The notes under the pieces: model-generated
Told to the model about the DNA's origin: nothing
Database searches by the model: none
The model's input: the letters and a program-made list of their open reading frames with translations, nothing else
In this document: positions 28,179-37,570 of the stretch, in pieces
How positions within the stretch are numbered: position 1 is the first letter of the stretch
Layout: each line of letters opens with the position of its first letter
Origin: Gammaproteobacteria bacterium
Lineage (GTDB): Bacteria > Pseudomonadota > Gammaproteobacteria > GCA-001735895
Reading direction: 5' to 3'
NCBI GenBank assembly: GCA_024638385.1
Contig: JAHEKJ010000009.1
Location: 1 to 64,000 of the forward strand
Length of the DNA: 64,000 nucleotides
Program-made: the position numbers and the translations under genes

Positions 28179-28760
28179 TTACTGCAACATCGTCCTGGCC
28201 TGGTTGACGATGCTTTCGATTGCTTGCGGATTGACTCCGGAGCGCGTCAGCACGCGCAGTCCGAGAAACAGACCGAGCAGGGCTTGCGCAGTCTCGCGCG
28301 CATCGATCCCCGGATCGATTTCGCCGGCCTTTTGCGCGGCCTCGATATGCGTCAGAAAGTATCTCTCGACCGCCTGCAGGCTTAGCCGTACGAGTGTACC
28401 GACCTCGGGGTCGTGCGGCGACAGCTCGAGCGCACTGTTGACCAGCAGGCAACCCAACGGTCGGCTCGCGTCGTCGGGTTTGCGCGCGGCGCTGACGAAT
28501 GCAGCGACGATCGCGTCGCGTGGCGGATGCGTTTCGCTGATGCGCCGCAGGTGGTGTTCGCGGTAGATCCGGTCGTAGTGTCGCAGCGTTCGCAGGAACA
28601 ATTCGCGCTTGCTCGTGAACGCTGCATAGATGCTGCCGCGGTTGATGCCGGTCGCGTCGACCAGGTCCTGCATCGACGTGCCCTCGTAGCCGCGCTGCCA
28701 GAACGCCAGCATCGCGCTGTCGAGCACTTCGGATTCGCTAAATTTCTTATCCCGCGGCAT
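28179..28760 (-). CDS. TetR family regulator
   Basis: VLDSAMLAFWQRGYEGTSMQDLVDATGINRGSIYAAFTSKRELF HTH. Confidence 0.93.
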   Translation of the reverse strand: MPRDKKFSESEVLDSAMLAFWQRGYEGTSMQDLVDATGINRGSIYAAFTSKRELFLRTLRHYDRIYREHHLRRISETHPPRDAIVAAFVSAARKPDDASRPLGCLLVNSALELSPHDPEVGTLVRLSLQAVERYFLTHIEAAQKAGEIDPGIDARETAQALLGLFLGLRVLTRSGVNPQAIESIVNQARTMLQ

Positions 28761-28809
28761 ACCGATTTCCCGCAATTGGGGACATAGTAGGCAAGTTGAC
28801 AGCAATCGG

Positions 28810-29931
28810 TCAACTCGGATCGGTCGTTCCGACAGTCTCGCTTTCGACCAGATCGGCGAAGCTCGCGCCGAGTTCCGACTCCGTCGCCGCGACCACGGCG
28901 CGCTCGGTGACGAGGCCGCTGACGAGCCGCGCGGGCGTGACGTCGAAGGCGATATTGAACGTCGGGGTCGAGTCGGGCGTCAGTCGAATACGCGTACTTG
29001 CGGCGTTCGCGGTCGCCGGCAGGCTGCTGACCTCGTCGCCGGCGCGCTGTTCTATCGGAATCTCGCCGACGCCGTCGCGGGTCGTCCAGTCGATCGTCGA
29101 ACTCGGCAGGCAGACATAGAAAGGCACGCCGTTGTCGTGCGCGGCGAGCGCCTTGAGGTAAGTCCCGATCTTGTTACAGACGTCGCCGCGGCGCGTCGTG
29201 CGGTCGCTGCCGACGAGGCACAGGTCGACCATGCCGCGTTGCATCAGGTGGCCGCCGACGTTGTCGACGATGTAGGTGTGCGGCACGCCGTGGTGGCCGA
29301 GTTCCCACGCGGTCAGTCCGCCCTGGTTGCGCGGGCGGGTTTCGTCGACCCAGACGTGCACCGGGATGCCTTCGTCGTGGGCGAAGTAGATCGGCGCGGT
29401 CGCGGTGCCCCAGTCGACGGTCGCGAGCCAGCCGGCATTGCAGTGGGTGAGAATATTGACCGGTTCGCCGGCGGGTTTGCGCGCGGCCGCCGCGCGGATC
29501 AGTTCGAGGCCGTGGCGGCCGATCGCCTGGTTGGTCTCGACGTCCTCGTCGGCTATTGCGTTCGCTTCGTCGAGCGCCGCGGCGGCTCGCTCGGCGGGCG
29601 CCAGTTCACCGACGACGGATTGCATCCGGTCGAGCGCCCAGCGCAGGTTGACCGCGGTCGGCCGCGTCGCGAGCAAACTCTCTCGCGCCCCGCGCAGCGC
29701 GTCGTCGCCGGCATCGTCGCGCAAGGCCAGGTATAAACCGTAGGCCGCGGTCGCGCCGATCAGCGGCGCGCCGCGCACGACCATGTCGCGGATCGCGACG
29801 CAGGCGTCGTCGAGCGTGCGGAGCTTGCGGATTTCGAATTCGAACGGCAACCGCGTCTGGTCGATCACGTCGACCGATTCGCCGTCGTCACCGAGCCAGA
29901 TGCTGCGATAGGGAACGCCGTCGACCTTCAC
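28810..29931 (-). CDS. mtnA: S-methyl-5-thioribose-1-phosphate isomerase
   Basis: [88 protein letters not shown]. Confidence 0.95.
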   Translation of the reverse strand: MKVDGVPYRSIWLGDDGESVDVIDQTRLPFEFEIRKLRTLDDACVAIRDMVVRGAPLIGATAAYGLYLALRDDAGDDALRGARESLLATRPTAVNLRWALDRMQSVVGELAPAERAAAALDEANAIADEDVETNQAIGRHGLELIRAAAARKPAGEPVNILTHCNAGWLATVDWGTATAPIYFAHDEGIPVHVWVDETRPRNQGGLTAWELGHHGVPHTYIVDNVGGHLMQRGMVDLCLVGSDRTTRRGDVCNKIGTYLKALAAHDNGVPFYVCLPSSTIDWTTRDGVGEIPIEQRAGDEVSSLPATANAASTRIRLTPDSTPTFNIAFDVTPARLVSGLVTERAVVAATESELGASFADLVESETVGTTDPS

Positions 29932-29934
29932 GCG

Positions 29935-30573
29935 TCAGTCCCGCTGTCCGTAGCCGGCGAATTTTTCCAGCACCGCGTCCATCTGCGCGTCGGAGAGGAT
30001 CACCGGGTCGCCGGCCTGGCGCGCGTGCCAGTACTGCTTGGCCAGCGTTTCGACCTCGATGCCGAGCTTCAGCACGCGCTCGAGGTCGTCGTCGAAGCAG
30101 ATCATGCCGTGGGTGCCGAGCAGGCACGCGCGCCGGCCTTCCAGGGCGGCGAGCATCGCGTCGGACAGTTCCTGCGTGCCGAACAGCGCGTAATCGGCGC
30201 AGCGGATGTCGCGACCGCCGGCGACCGCGACCATGTAGTGGAACGCCGGGATGTCGAGCCGCAGGCACGACAGCGCGGTGGCGAAGGTCGAGTGCGCGTG
30301 CAGCACCGCGCCGGCCTCGGGCCGGCTCGTGTAGATGTCGCGGTGCATGCGCCACTCGCTCGACGGCTTGCGCGCATCGTGCGTATCGCCGTCGAGGTCG
30401 AGCAGCACGATGTCCTGCGCGGTCAACCGTTCGTAAGGCATTCCGGTCGGCGTGATCAGGAATCCCGCGGCGAAGCGCGCGCTGACGTTGCCGGCGCTGC
30501 CCTGGTTGATGCCGGCGGCGTTCATCGCGCGGCAGGTCGCGACGATCTTGGCGGCGAGGTCCTGGCGCGTCAT
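29935..30573 (-). CDS. Class II aldolase/adducin family (candidate 5-methylthioribulose-1-P aldolase)
   Basis: GINQGSAGNVSAR; LITPTGMPYERL; VLHAHSTFATALSC; LLGTHGMICF; directly upstream of mtnA on same strand. Confidence 0.88.
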   Translation of the reverse strand: MTRQDLAAKIVATCRAMNAAGINQGSAGNVSARFAAGFLITPTGMPYERLTAQDIVLLDLDGDTHDARKPSSEWRMHRDIYTSRPEAGAVLHAHSTFATALSCLRLDIPAFHYMVAVAGGRDIRCADYALFGTQELSDAMLAALEGRRACLLGTHGMICFDDDLERVLKLGIEVETLAKQYWHARQAGDPVILSDAQMDAVLEKFAGYGQRD

Positions 30574-30586
30574 CGTCGCGGTCCGC

Positions 30587-31999
30587 TCAGCCGGGCTCGT
30601 CGCTGCGGCCATAGATATCGTCGAAGCGGACGATGTCGTCTTCGCCGAGATAGGCGCCGGACTGGACCTCGATGATGTCGAGCGGTTGGTCGGTCGGGTT
30701 TTCGAGATAGTGGGTTGCGCCGAGCGGGATGAACGCCGATTCGTTTTCGTGCAGGTCGAAAATCTCGTCGTTACGGAATACCCGCGCGGTGCCCCTGACG
30801 ACGACCCAGTGCTCGGCGCGGTGGTGGTGCATCTGCTTCGACAAACGCGCGCCGGGCTTGACCGTGATGCGCTTGACCTTGTAGCGCTCGCCCTCGTCGA
30901 TCGAGTCGAAGCTGCCCCACGGGCGGTAGACGATGCGGTGGAAATTCTCTTCCTCGCGCGCCTCGGCGGCGAGCCGCGCGACGACCTGCTTGACCTCCTC
31001 GGCCTTGTCGCGGGTCGTCACGAGCACCGCGTCCTCGGTCTCGGCGATGACCAGATCGTCGACGCCGACCGCGGCGACCAGGCGGCTGCCTGCGTGGACG
31101 AGCGTATTGCCGGTATCGGCGACGATCACGTCGCCGCGAGTCGCGTTGCCGTCGGCGTCGCGCTCGCCGACTTCCCACAGCGCCGACCAGCTGCCGATGT
31201 CGCTCCAGCCGGCATCCATCGGCACGACGCAGGCGAGTTCGGTGTGTTCCATCACCGCGTAGTCGATAGAATCCGACTCGCAGGCGGCGAACGCGTCGGC
31301 GTCGAGACGCAGGAAGTCGAGATCGGCGCTGCGGTCGTCGACCGCGCGCCGGCAGTGCGCGAGCATCTCCGGTCGCAGGCGGCCGAGCTCGTCGAGGTAG
31401 GCTTTTGCGCGGAACATGAACATGCCGCTGTTCCAGTAGTAGTCACCCGCAGCGACGTAGCCCTCGGCGGTCGCGAGGTCGGGTTTTTCGACGAATTCGT
31501 CGACGCCGAAGCCGGGACCGTCGGCGGCGCCGCGGCGGATGTAGCCGTAACCGGTCGCGGCCCGCGACGGTACGATTCCGAAGGTTACGAGCTTGCCGGC
31601 GGCGGCGAGCGTTTCGGCCTGGCGCACGGAATCCGCGAAAGCCGCCGGGTCGCCGATTTCGTGATCGGCGGCCAGCACCAGCAGGATCGGATCGTCGGCC
31701 AGCGTCAGCGCGTAGAGCGCCGCCGCCGCGATCGCCGGCGCGGTGTTGCGTCCGGCCGGTTCGAGCATGATCGACAGCTCACCGACGTCGATTTCGCGCG
31801 CCTGTTCGGCGACGATGAAGCGGTGTTCGTCGTTGCAGACGACGATCGGCGCGGCGTGCTCGAGCCCGTCGAGCCGCTGCAGGGTTTTTTGCAGCATCGA
31901 CTCGTCGTGCAGCAGGCTCAGGAACTGTTTCGGGTACATCTTGCGCGAAAGTGGCCACAGGCGGGTGCCAGAGCCTCCGGACAGAATGATCGGGATCAA
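30587..31999 (-). CDS. manC: Mannose-1-phosphate guanylyltransferase/mannose-6-phosphate isomerase
   Basis: [26 protein letters not shown]; cupin C-term [18 protein letters not shown]. Confidence 0.95.
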   Translation of the reverse strand: MIPIILSGGSGTRLWPLSRKMYPKQFLSLLHDESMLQKTLQRLDGLEHAAPIVVCNDEHRFIVAEQAREIDVGELSIMLEPAGRNTAPAIAAAALYALTLADDPILLVLAADHEIGDPAAFADSVRQAETLAAAGKLVTFGIVPSRAATGYGYIRRGAADGPGFGVDEFVEKPDLATAEGYVAAGDYYWNSGMFMFRAKAYLDELGRLRPEMLAHCRRAVDDRSADLDFLRLDADAFAACESDSIDYAVMEHTELACVVPMDAGWSDIGSWSALWEVGERDADGNATRGDVIVADTGNTLVHAGSRLVAAVGVDDLVIAETEDAVLVTTRDKAEEVKQVVARLAAEAREEENFHRIVYRPWGSFDSIDEGERYKVKRITVKPGARLSKQMHHHRAEHWVVVRGTARVFRNDEIFDLHENESAFIPLGATHYLENPTDQPLDIIEVQSGAYLGEDDIVRFDDIYGRSDEPG

Positions 32000-32090
32000 G
32001 CGGGGCCTCGTAGTCGGTGTGAACCGGTCGGTTGTAAATGAAAATGACGAGGTCCATTATAGATCGCCCGGGCAGGCAAAAACAGGCACG

Positions 32091-32312
32091 ATGGCAGACG
32101 AAAAATCCCGCTCCGAGCAGGTGGTCGAAGCCTATAAGCGGCATAAGCTCGCGCGCAGCGCGCTGCGCCGAATTCACGACCTGATCCGCGATTTCGACAG
32201 CGCCCGCGCGGCCGACCGGCGGCTCGCGTGGGTCGGTCTCGCGCTGCTGCTGCTCGCTATCGTTTTAACCTGCTTGTACTACGCGACCGTCGAGCGGGCA
32301 ACGCTGTACTAG
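32091..32312 (+). CDS. Small single-TM hypothetical protein
   Basis: MADEKSRSEQVVEAYKRHKLARSALRRIHDLIRDFDSARAADRRLAWVGLALLLLAIVLTCLYYATVERATLY. Confidence 0.55.
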   Translation: MADEKSRSEQVVEAYKRHKLARSALRRIHDLIRDFDSARAADRRLAWVGLALLLLAIVLTCLYYATVERATLY

Positions 32313-32396
32313 CCGCCCGCCGGCTGCGGGCGTGGATGCAAATGCCGGCGGATTCCATTACCATCGCGGCTCCAGTCAGGCAGCGCGGAGCCTTCG

Positions 32397-33386
32397 ATGA
32401 GCGATACTTTCAGAGCCTACCAGGTCGGCAAGAACGACAGCGGTCAGCGATGCGTCCTGACCGACCTGACCGACGACGACCTGATGGACGGCGACGTCAC
32501 GGTGCGCGTCGAGTACACGACGCTGAACTACAAGGACGGCCTCGCGTTGACCGGCCGCTCGCCGATCATCCGCAAGTTCCCGCTGACTCCCGGAATCGAT
32601 TTTGCCGGCAGCGTGCTCGAATCGAAGCATGCCGACTTCGCGCCCGGCGACGCGGTTATTCTCAACGGCTACGGCGTCGGCGAGTCGCACTCGGGCGGGT
32701 TCGCGCAAAAGGCGCGCGTCAGCGGCGACTGGCTGGTGCCGATGCCCGACGGGCTCGATGCGCGCCGCGCGATGGCGATCGGCACGGCGGGCTATACCTC
32801 GATGCTGTGCGTGATGGCGCTCGAACACCACGGCATCGGCACCGATGCCGGCGACCTGCTCGTCACCGGCGCCGCCGGCGGTGTCGGCAGCATCGCGGTC
32901 GCGATCCTCGGCAAGCTCGGCTACCGCGTCGTCGCGAGCACCGGCCGCCCCGAGGAGAAGGATTTCCTGACCGGTCTCGGCGCGGCCGACATCATCGAGC
33001 GGGCCAAGTTCGCCGAGCCGGCGCGGCCGCTGGCGAAGGAACTCTGGGCCGGCGCGGTCGACGTCGCCGGCGGCAACACGCTCGCCAACGTGCTGAGCCA
33101 GACGAAATACGGCGGCGCGGTGGCGGCCTGCGGTCTCGCCGAGTCGATGAGCCTGCCGACTTCGGTGGCGCCCTTCATCCTGCGCGGGGTCACGCTCTAC
33201 GGCATCGATTCGGTCATGGCGCCACAGGCAAAACGGCGCGAGGCCTGGGCGCGGCTCGCGCGCGATCTCGATTTCGAGTTGCTCGACAGCCTGTCGTTCG
33301 ACGTCGATTTCGAGACCCTGCCGCAGGCGGCAAAGGACATCCTCGACGGCAAGCTGCGGGGCAGGGCGATAATCAAGCTGCCGTAA
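32397..33386 (+). CDS. acuI: Acrylyl-CoA reductase AcuI/YhdH-type MDR oxidoreductase
   Basis: NYKDGLALTGRSPIIRKFPLTPGIDFAGSV; GTAGYTSMLCVMALEHHGI; LLVTGAAGGVGSIAVAILGKLGY. Confidence 0.88.
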   Translation: MSDTFRAYQVGKNDSGQRCVLTDLTDDDLMDGDVTVRVEYTTLNYKDGLALTGRSPIIRKFPLTPGIDFAGSVLESKHADFAPGDAVILNGYGVGESHSGGFAQKARVSGDWLVPMPDGLDARRAMAIGTAGYTSMLCVMALEHHGIGTDAGDLLVTGAAGGVGSIAVAILGKLGYRVVASTGRPEEKDFLTGLGAADIIERAKFAEPARPLAKELWAGAVDVAGGNTLANVLSQTKYGGAVAACGLAESMSLPTSVAPFILRGVTLYGIDSVMAPQAKRREAWARLARDLDFELLDSLSFDVDFETLPQAAKDILDGKLRGRAIIKLP

Positions 33387-33410
33387 TCGGCCACTTCCGG
33401 CTCAATCTAC

Positions 33411-33456
33411 GGGGACAGATCCATTTTTCGCCCGCGGCGAAAAATGATCCGTCCCC
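33411..33456. repeat. GGGGACAG-capped palindrome C
   Basis: GGGGACAGATCCATTTTTCGCCCGCGGCGAAAAATGATCCGTCCCC. Confidence 0.92.
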
Positions 33457-33474
33457 GTCCAGTAAACGACGAAT

Positions 33475-34392
33475 ATGCTGGACAAGACGATTCTCGACAC
33501 GCGTAAATTCGGGCTCGGCGTCACGCTGGTGATCGTCGGCGGCGTGTTCCTGAGCAGCTCGGGCATTTTGCTGCGCAACGTCGAGGCCGCGAACGGCTGG
33601 CAAATCCTGTTCTACCGCGGCTTCGCTTTTTCGATCACGTTGTTCCTGTTGCTGCTGCTGCGGTACCGAAGCGGTATCGGCGCCGCGTTTCGCGCGGTCG
33701 GCGCACCCGGCGTGCTCGCCGGCACGGTGCTCGGGCTCGGCTCGATCTGCTACGTGTTCGCGCTGCTGTTGACGACCGTCGCCAACGCGGTCTTCATCAT
33801 TGGCGCGGCGCCGCTCGCGACCGCGTTCGTCGGCTGGCTCGTGCTCGGCGAGCGCACCTCGCGCTTCGGCGTGATCGCGATGCTGGTATCGCTCGGCGGT
33901 ATCGGCCTGATGTTCGCCGACGGGCTGCTCGAAGGCCGCTGGCTCGGCAACGTCGCCGCGCTCGGCGTGGTCGCGTCGTTCGTCGTGTTCCTGATGATTC
34001 TGCGTGCGCGGCGCAACGTCGACATGCTGCCGGCGACCTGTCTCGGCGGTCTCGTCATGGGCGGCGTATCCGGCCTGGTCGCCGAATCGCTGGCGATATC
34101 GACCCACGACCTGCTGATTTCGATCGCGATGGGCAGCCTGCAGTTCGGCGTGGGTTTCTACTGTTTCACGATCGCGTCGCGTTACATCCTCGCTTCCGAG
34201 GTCGCGTTCTACGCGCTGACCGAGTCGATCCTGAGCCCGATCTGGGTCTGGCTGGGCGTCGGCGAAACGCCGAGCGCGTGGACTCTTGGCGGCAGCCTGC
34301 TGGTGCTGCTGTCGGTCGGCGCCTATTGCGCCCACGGGATTCGCGCCGAGCGGCGGCTGCTGCGCGACGCGCGCCGGTTCAGCGGGGCCTGA
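33475..34392 (+). CDS. EamA/DMT superfamily transporter
   Basis: About ten TM segments in two repeats; GVFLSSSGILLRNVEAANGWQILFYRG. Confidence 0.9.
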   Translation: MLDKTILDTRKFGLGVTLVIVGGVFLSSSGILLRNVEAANGWQILFYRGFAFSITLFLLLLLRYRSGIGAAFRAVGAPGVLAGTVLGLGSICYVFALLLTTVANAVFIIGAAPLATAFVGWLVLGERTSRFGVIAMLVSLGGIGLMFADGLLEGRWLGNVAALGVVASFVVFLMILRARRNVDMLPATCLGGLVMGGVSGLVAESLAISTHDLLISIAMGSLQFGVGFYCFTIASRYILASEVAFYALTESILSPIWVWLGVGETPSAWTLGGSLLVLLSVGAYCAHGIRAERRLLRDARRFSGA

Positions 34393-34846
34393 GGCCGAGC
34401 GCGGCGGCGTCGAGTTCGAGCAAATCCCGCCAGGCGGGCTCCGGCTGCCAGCGGTCGAAGATCGGCGAGCGCGCCCGCGCCGGATCTTCGCCGAGGACGT
34501 GCACCCGGTAAAGGAACATGAACGCCGAAACGCGGTAATTCATGATGCAGTGCACGAACACGCGCCGCTCGCGATGGCATTCGAGCAGATCGCAGAAGCG
34601 ACGAACCTGTTCGGGGCGCGGCGCGTCCCAGGGCACCGGCAGGTGAATGTAGGTCATGCCGAGCGCGGTCACGCGGCGGCCCTCGTCGTCGAGCGAATCG
34701 GCATGCTCCGGCATCGCCAGGTTGATCACGGTATCGTAGCCGGCCGCGGCAATCGCCTCGAACTGGTCCGCGCGGGGCTGGCCGGCGGTGCCGATCGCCG
34801 GCGTCAGCGCGACGAAGTTGCGAATCGAATCAAGCGAATTCGACAT
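34379..34846 (-). CDS. Protein tyrosine phosphatase-like family protein
   Basis: PAIGTAGQPRADQFEAIAAAGYDTVINLAMPEH; VFVHCIMNYRVSAF P-loop-like motif. Confidence 0.7.
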   Translation of the reverse strand: MSNSLDSIRNFVALTPAIGTAGQPRADQFEAIAAAGYDTVINLAMPEHADSLDDEGRRVTALGMTYIHLPVPWDAPRPEQVRRFCDLLECHRERRVFVHCIMNYRVSAFMFLYRVHVLGEDPARARSPIFDRWQPEPAWRDLLELDAAALGLRPR

Positions 34847-35267
34847 CGTCGCCGACGCGGATCGCGCCGGGTTTGACGACGTCGCAGCAGACGCCGCCGC
34901 GCCAGTCCGGGGTCAGCGCTTCGGTGAGCCCCTGGTGCTGCTCGTCCATGCGCGAGCAGGGATCGGTTTCCTCGGTGACGACGAGCTCGACCTCACCGAT
35001 GCGCACGGTCTTGCCGACGAAACTCGGGTCGAAGGCGACGTCGTCGATCAGCAGATTGGCGCGGCGCGTGGTCCACGGCAGTTCGGTGTCGAGCTCCCGG
35101 CACACCTGTTGCCAGGCCGGTTCGCTCAGCAGCGTGACCTGGCGGCCGCGCTGCGGACCGCGAAAGTCGCCGTCGAGGCCGCGCTCGACGCTGATTTCCA
35201 CGTCGTCGACGAGCTGCATCTGCGCGCGCGCCTTGGGTTTTATCGCGATGGCCTTGATGGCGCTCAT
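34830..35267 (-). CDS. MOSC domain protein
   Basis: IAIKPKARAQMQLVDDVEISVERGLDGDFRG; QVTLLSEPAWQQVCREL; RRANLLIDD. Confidence 0.88.
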   Translation of the reverse strand: MSAIKAIAIKPKARAQMQLVDDVEISVERGLDGDFRGPQRGRQVTLLSEPAWQQVCRELDTELPWTTRRANLLIDDVAFDPSFVGKTVRIGEVELVVTEETDPCSRMDEQHQGLTEALTPDWRGGVCCDVVKPGAIRVGDDVEFA

Positions 35268-35304
35268 GATTGCTACTCCCGCAAGTCCAGGGCGGGGCCG
35301 ATTG

Positions 35305-36681
35305 TCACCGTTTCCTCAGGTAATAACAAGGCTCGTAGCGTTTGCCGGGCACCTTCATGCGCTGCTGGCGAACGAAGTCGTGCAGCAGCGCGTCCAGCGC
35401 CTGCATGATCTCGGGAGAGCCGCTGATTTCGAACGGCCCGCGCTCCTCGATCAACTGGATTCCCTCGGCCTTGACGTTACCGCTGACGATTGCCGAGAAC
35501 GCGCACCGCAGGTCGGCCGCGAGCAGGTGTGCCGGCTGGTCGCGGTTCAGGCACAGCGCGGCGACATTGTCGTGGTTCGGCACGAACGGCTGCTGGAACG
35601 GCAGGTCGACGTTCAGCAGCCAGTTGAAGTAATAGGCATCGGAGTGCTCGCGACGGAAATTGCGCACGGTTTCGAGTCCGGCCTCGATCTCGCGCGCGGC
35701 CTTGACCGGGTCGTCGACGATGATCGTGTAGTATTCCTGCGCATGGCGGCCGAGGGCGAGCTCGATGAAATCGTGAATTCGCTCGAAATACTCGCGCGAG
35801 CCGGCCGGCCCGGTCATGATCAGCGGGAACGGGATGCGGTGATTCTCCGGGTTGAGCAGGATGCCGAGCAGGTAGAGGATTTCCTCGGCGGTGCCGACGC
35901 CGCCGGGAAACACGAGAAAACCGTGGCCGAGGCGGACGAAGGCTTCGAGGCGCTTCTCGATGTCCGGCAGGATCACGAGTTCGTTGACGATCGGATTCGG
36001 CGATTCGGCGGCGATGATGCCGGGCTCGGTCAGGCCGACGAAGCGGCCGCGCGCGATGCGCTGCTTGTTGTGGCCGATCGCGGCGCCCTTCATCGGCGCC
36101 TTCATCGCGCCGGGGCCGCAGCCGGTGCAGATATTGATCCCGCGCAGGCCGAGCTGGTAGCCGACTTCCTTGCAGTAGTCGTACTCTTCGCGCCCAATCG
36201 AATGCCCGCCCCAGCAGACGACGAGATTGGGCTCGATCTCGGGCACGAGCACGCGCGCGTTTCGCAGAATATGGAAGACGACGTTGGTAATGCCTTCGCT
36301 GGTATCGACGTTGAAGATCTGGTTCGAGTCGATCTTGTTCTTGACGTAGGAAACGTCCCGCAGAACCGCGAACAGCTGGTCCTGGATGCCCTTGATGACT
36401 TCGCCGTCGACGAAAGCGCTCGCTGGCGCATTCTCGATTTCGAGCTTGATCCCGCGCGCCTGTTGCACGACGCGAATGTCGAAGTCGCGGTACTGCTCGA
36501 GGACTTCTAGCGCGTCGTCGGTATCGCTGTCGACGTTGAGCACGGCAAGCGCGCAGCGGCGAAAGGTCTGGTACAGCCCGTCGGCCTCGCTGCCGCGCTT
36601 GAGCTGGCTGACTTCGAGTTGCGACAGGATGTCCATCTGCCCGCGCGGTGTCAGGCGGGCGTTGCCTTCGGGTTTGTTCAT
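35305..36681 (-). CDS. ppnN: Nucleotide 5'-monophosphate nucleosidase PpnN (YgdH/LOG family)
   Basis: CTGCGPGAMKAPMKGAAIGH; GFLVFPGGVGTAEEILYLLGILL. Confidence 0.93.
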   Translation of the reverse strand: MNKPEGNARLTPRGQMDILSQLEVSQLKRGSEADGLYQTFRRCALAVLNVDSDTDDALEVLEQYRDFDIRVVQQARGIKLEIENAPASAFVDGEVIKGIQDQLFAVLRDVSYVKNKIDSNQIFNVDTSEGITNVVFHILRNARVLVPEIEPNLVVCWGGHSIGREEYDYCKEVGYQLGLRGINICTGCGPGAMKAPMKGAAIGHNKQRIARGRFVGLTEPGIIAAESPNPIVNELVILPDIEKRLEAFVRLGHGFLVFPGGVGTAEEILYLLGILLNPENHRIPFPLIMTGPAGSREYFERIHDFIELALGRHAQEYYTIIVDDPVKAAREIEAGLETVRNFRREHSDAYYFNWLLNVDLPFQQPFVPNHDNVAALCLNRDQPAHLLAADLRCAFSAIVSGNVKAEGIQLIEERGPFEISGSPEIMQALDALLHDFVRQQRMKVPGKRYEPCYYLRKR

Positions 36682-36740
36682 GGTTCCGGGAGCCAATTTG
36701 TGGTCTATAGTATAGTGCAGCGCTATGGGGAATTAATCAC

Positions 36741-37328
36741 ATGAGCGATCAATTATTCGAAGTCGCGTTTGCCGGCGAGATCGCCGACGGCGCCGATCTC
36801 GACGACGTCAAGGCGAAGGTCGGCAAGATGTTCAACGCCGACGCCGACAAGCTCGCGGCGCTGTTCTCGGGCAAGCGCATCGTCATCAAGAAAAACATCG
36901 ACCAGGCGACCGCGGCCAAGTACCGGACCGCGCTCAATCGCGCCGGCGCCGTTTGCGAGGTCAAGCCGATGGGCGGCGGCGCGGCGGCAGCGGCCCCGGC
37001 GGCGAATCCGGCCGCGGCCAAGTCCGCGCCGGCGGAAACCGCGCCCGCGCCGGCCGCGCAGCAATACGAGGCCGGCGACTACGGCGACGTGCCGCCACCG
37101 CCGCAAACCGACCCGTTGGGCATCACCCCCGATCAGATCGAGGACCTCGCGGTCGACATCGCGCCGGTCGGCAGCGAGCTGCAATCCGCCTACGATACCG
37201 CCGAGGAACCGCAGATCGACATCTCCGCCCTCGACGTCGCGCCGGTGGGCGCCGACCTGTCCGACGGCAAGAAGCAAGCCGAGCCGCCGCCGCCGGACAC
37301 CTCCGGCATCACCCTCGAAGAATCGTAA
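36741..37328 (+). CDS. Uncharacterised protein: small N-terminal domain, Ala/Pro-rich linker, repeated DIAPVGxxL motif
   Basis: MSDQLFEVAFAGEIADGADLDDVKAKVGKMF...; linker AAAAPAANPAAAKSAPAETAPAPAA; DIAPVGSEL and DVAPVGADL. Confidence 0.8.
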   Translation: MSDQLFEVAFAGEIADGADLDDVKAKVGKMFNADADKLAALFSGKRIVIKKNIDQATAAKYRTALNRAGAVCEVKPMGGGAAAAAPAANPAAAKSAPAETAPAPAAQQYEAGDYGDVPPPPQTDPLGITPDQIEDLAVDIAPVGSELQSAYDTAEEPQIDISALDVAPVGADLSDGKKQAEPPPPDTSGITLEES

Positions 37329-37517
37329 TCCCGCTAGTACCTGATCCCGGGCACGGGGGCGAAGCCACGATCGTGCGCCACTCCTTGCCGCAGCGAAGGC
37401 AACCCGGGCGTCGCGTCAGACAGGTTGATGTAATCAAATCCAATCGCCGTAGCCGGGCGAGAATCGGTGCGGATACCGGCATCATGCGAGATTCAGGCTG
37501 CATTCGCTGACTTCGAG

Positions 37518-37558
37518 GGGGACAGACCGATTTTGCTGCGCAAAATCGGTCTATCCCC
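37518..37558. repeat. GGGGACAG-capped palindrome D
   Basis: GGGGACAGACCGATTTTGC-TGC-GCAAAATCGGTCTATCCCC, one mismatch across a 19-bp stem. Confidence 0.95.
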
Positions 37559-37570
37559 GTAAGGGCACGA

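Noticed and set aside
33411-33456. Rho-independent terminator after acuI
   Set aside because: Strong hairpin but no T-tract follows and the same clamp recurs in other contexts; treated as dispersed palindrome, though incidental termination is possible
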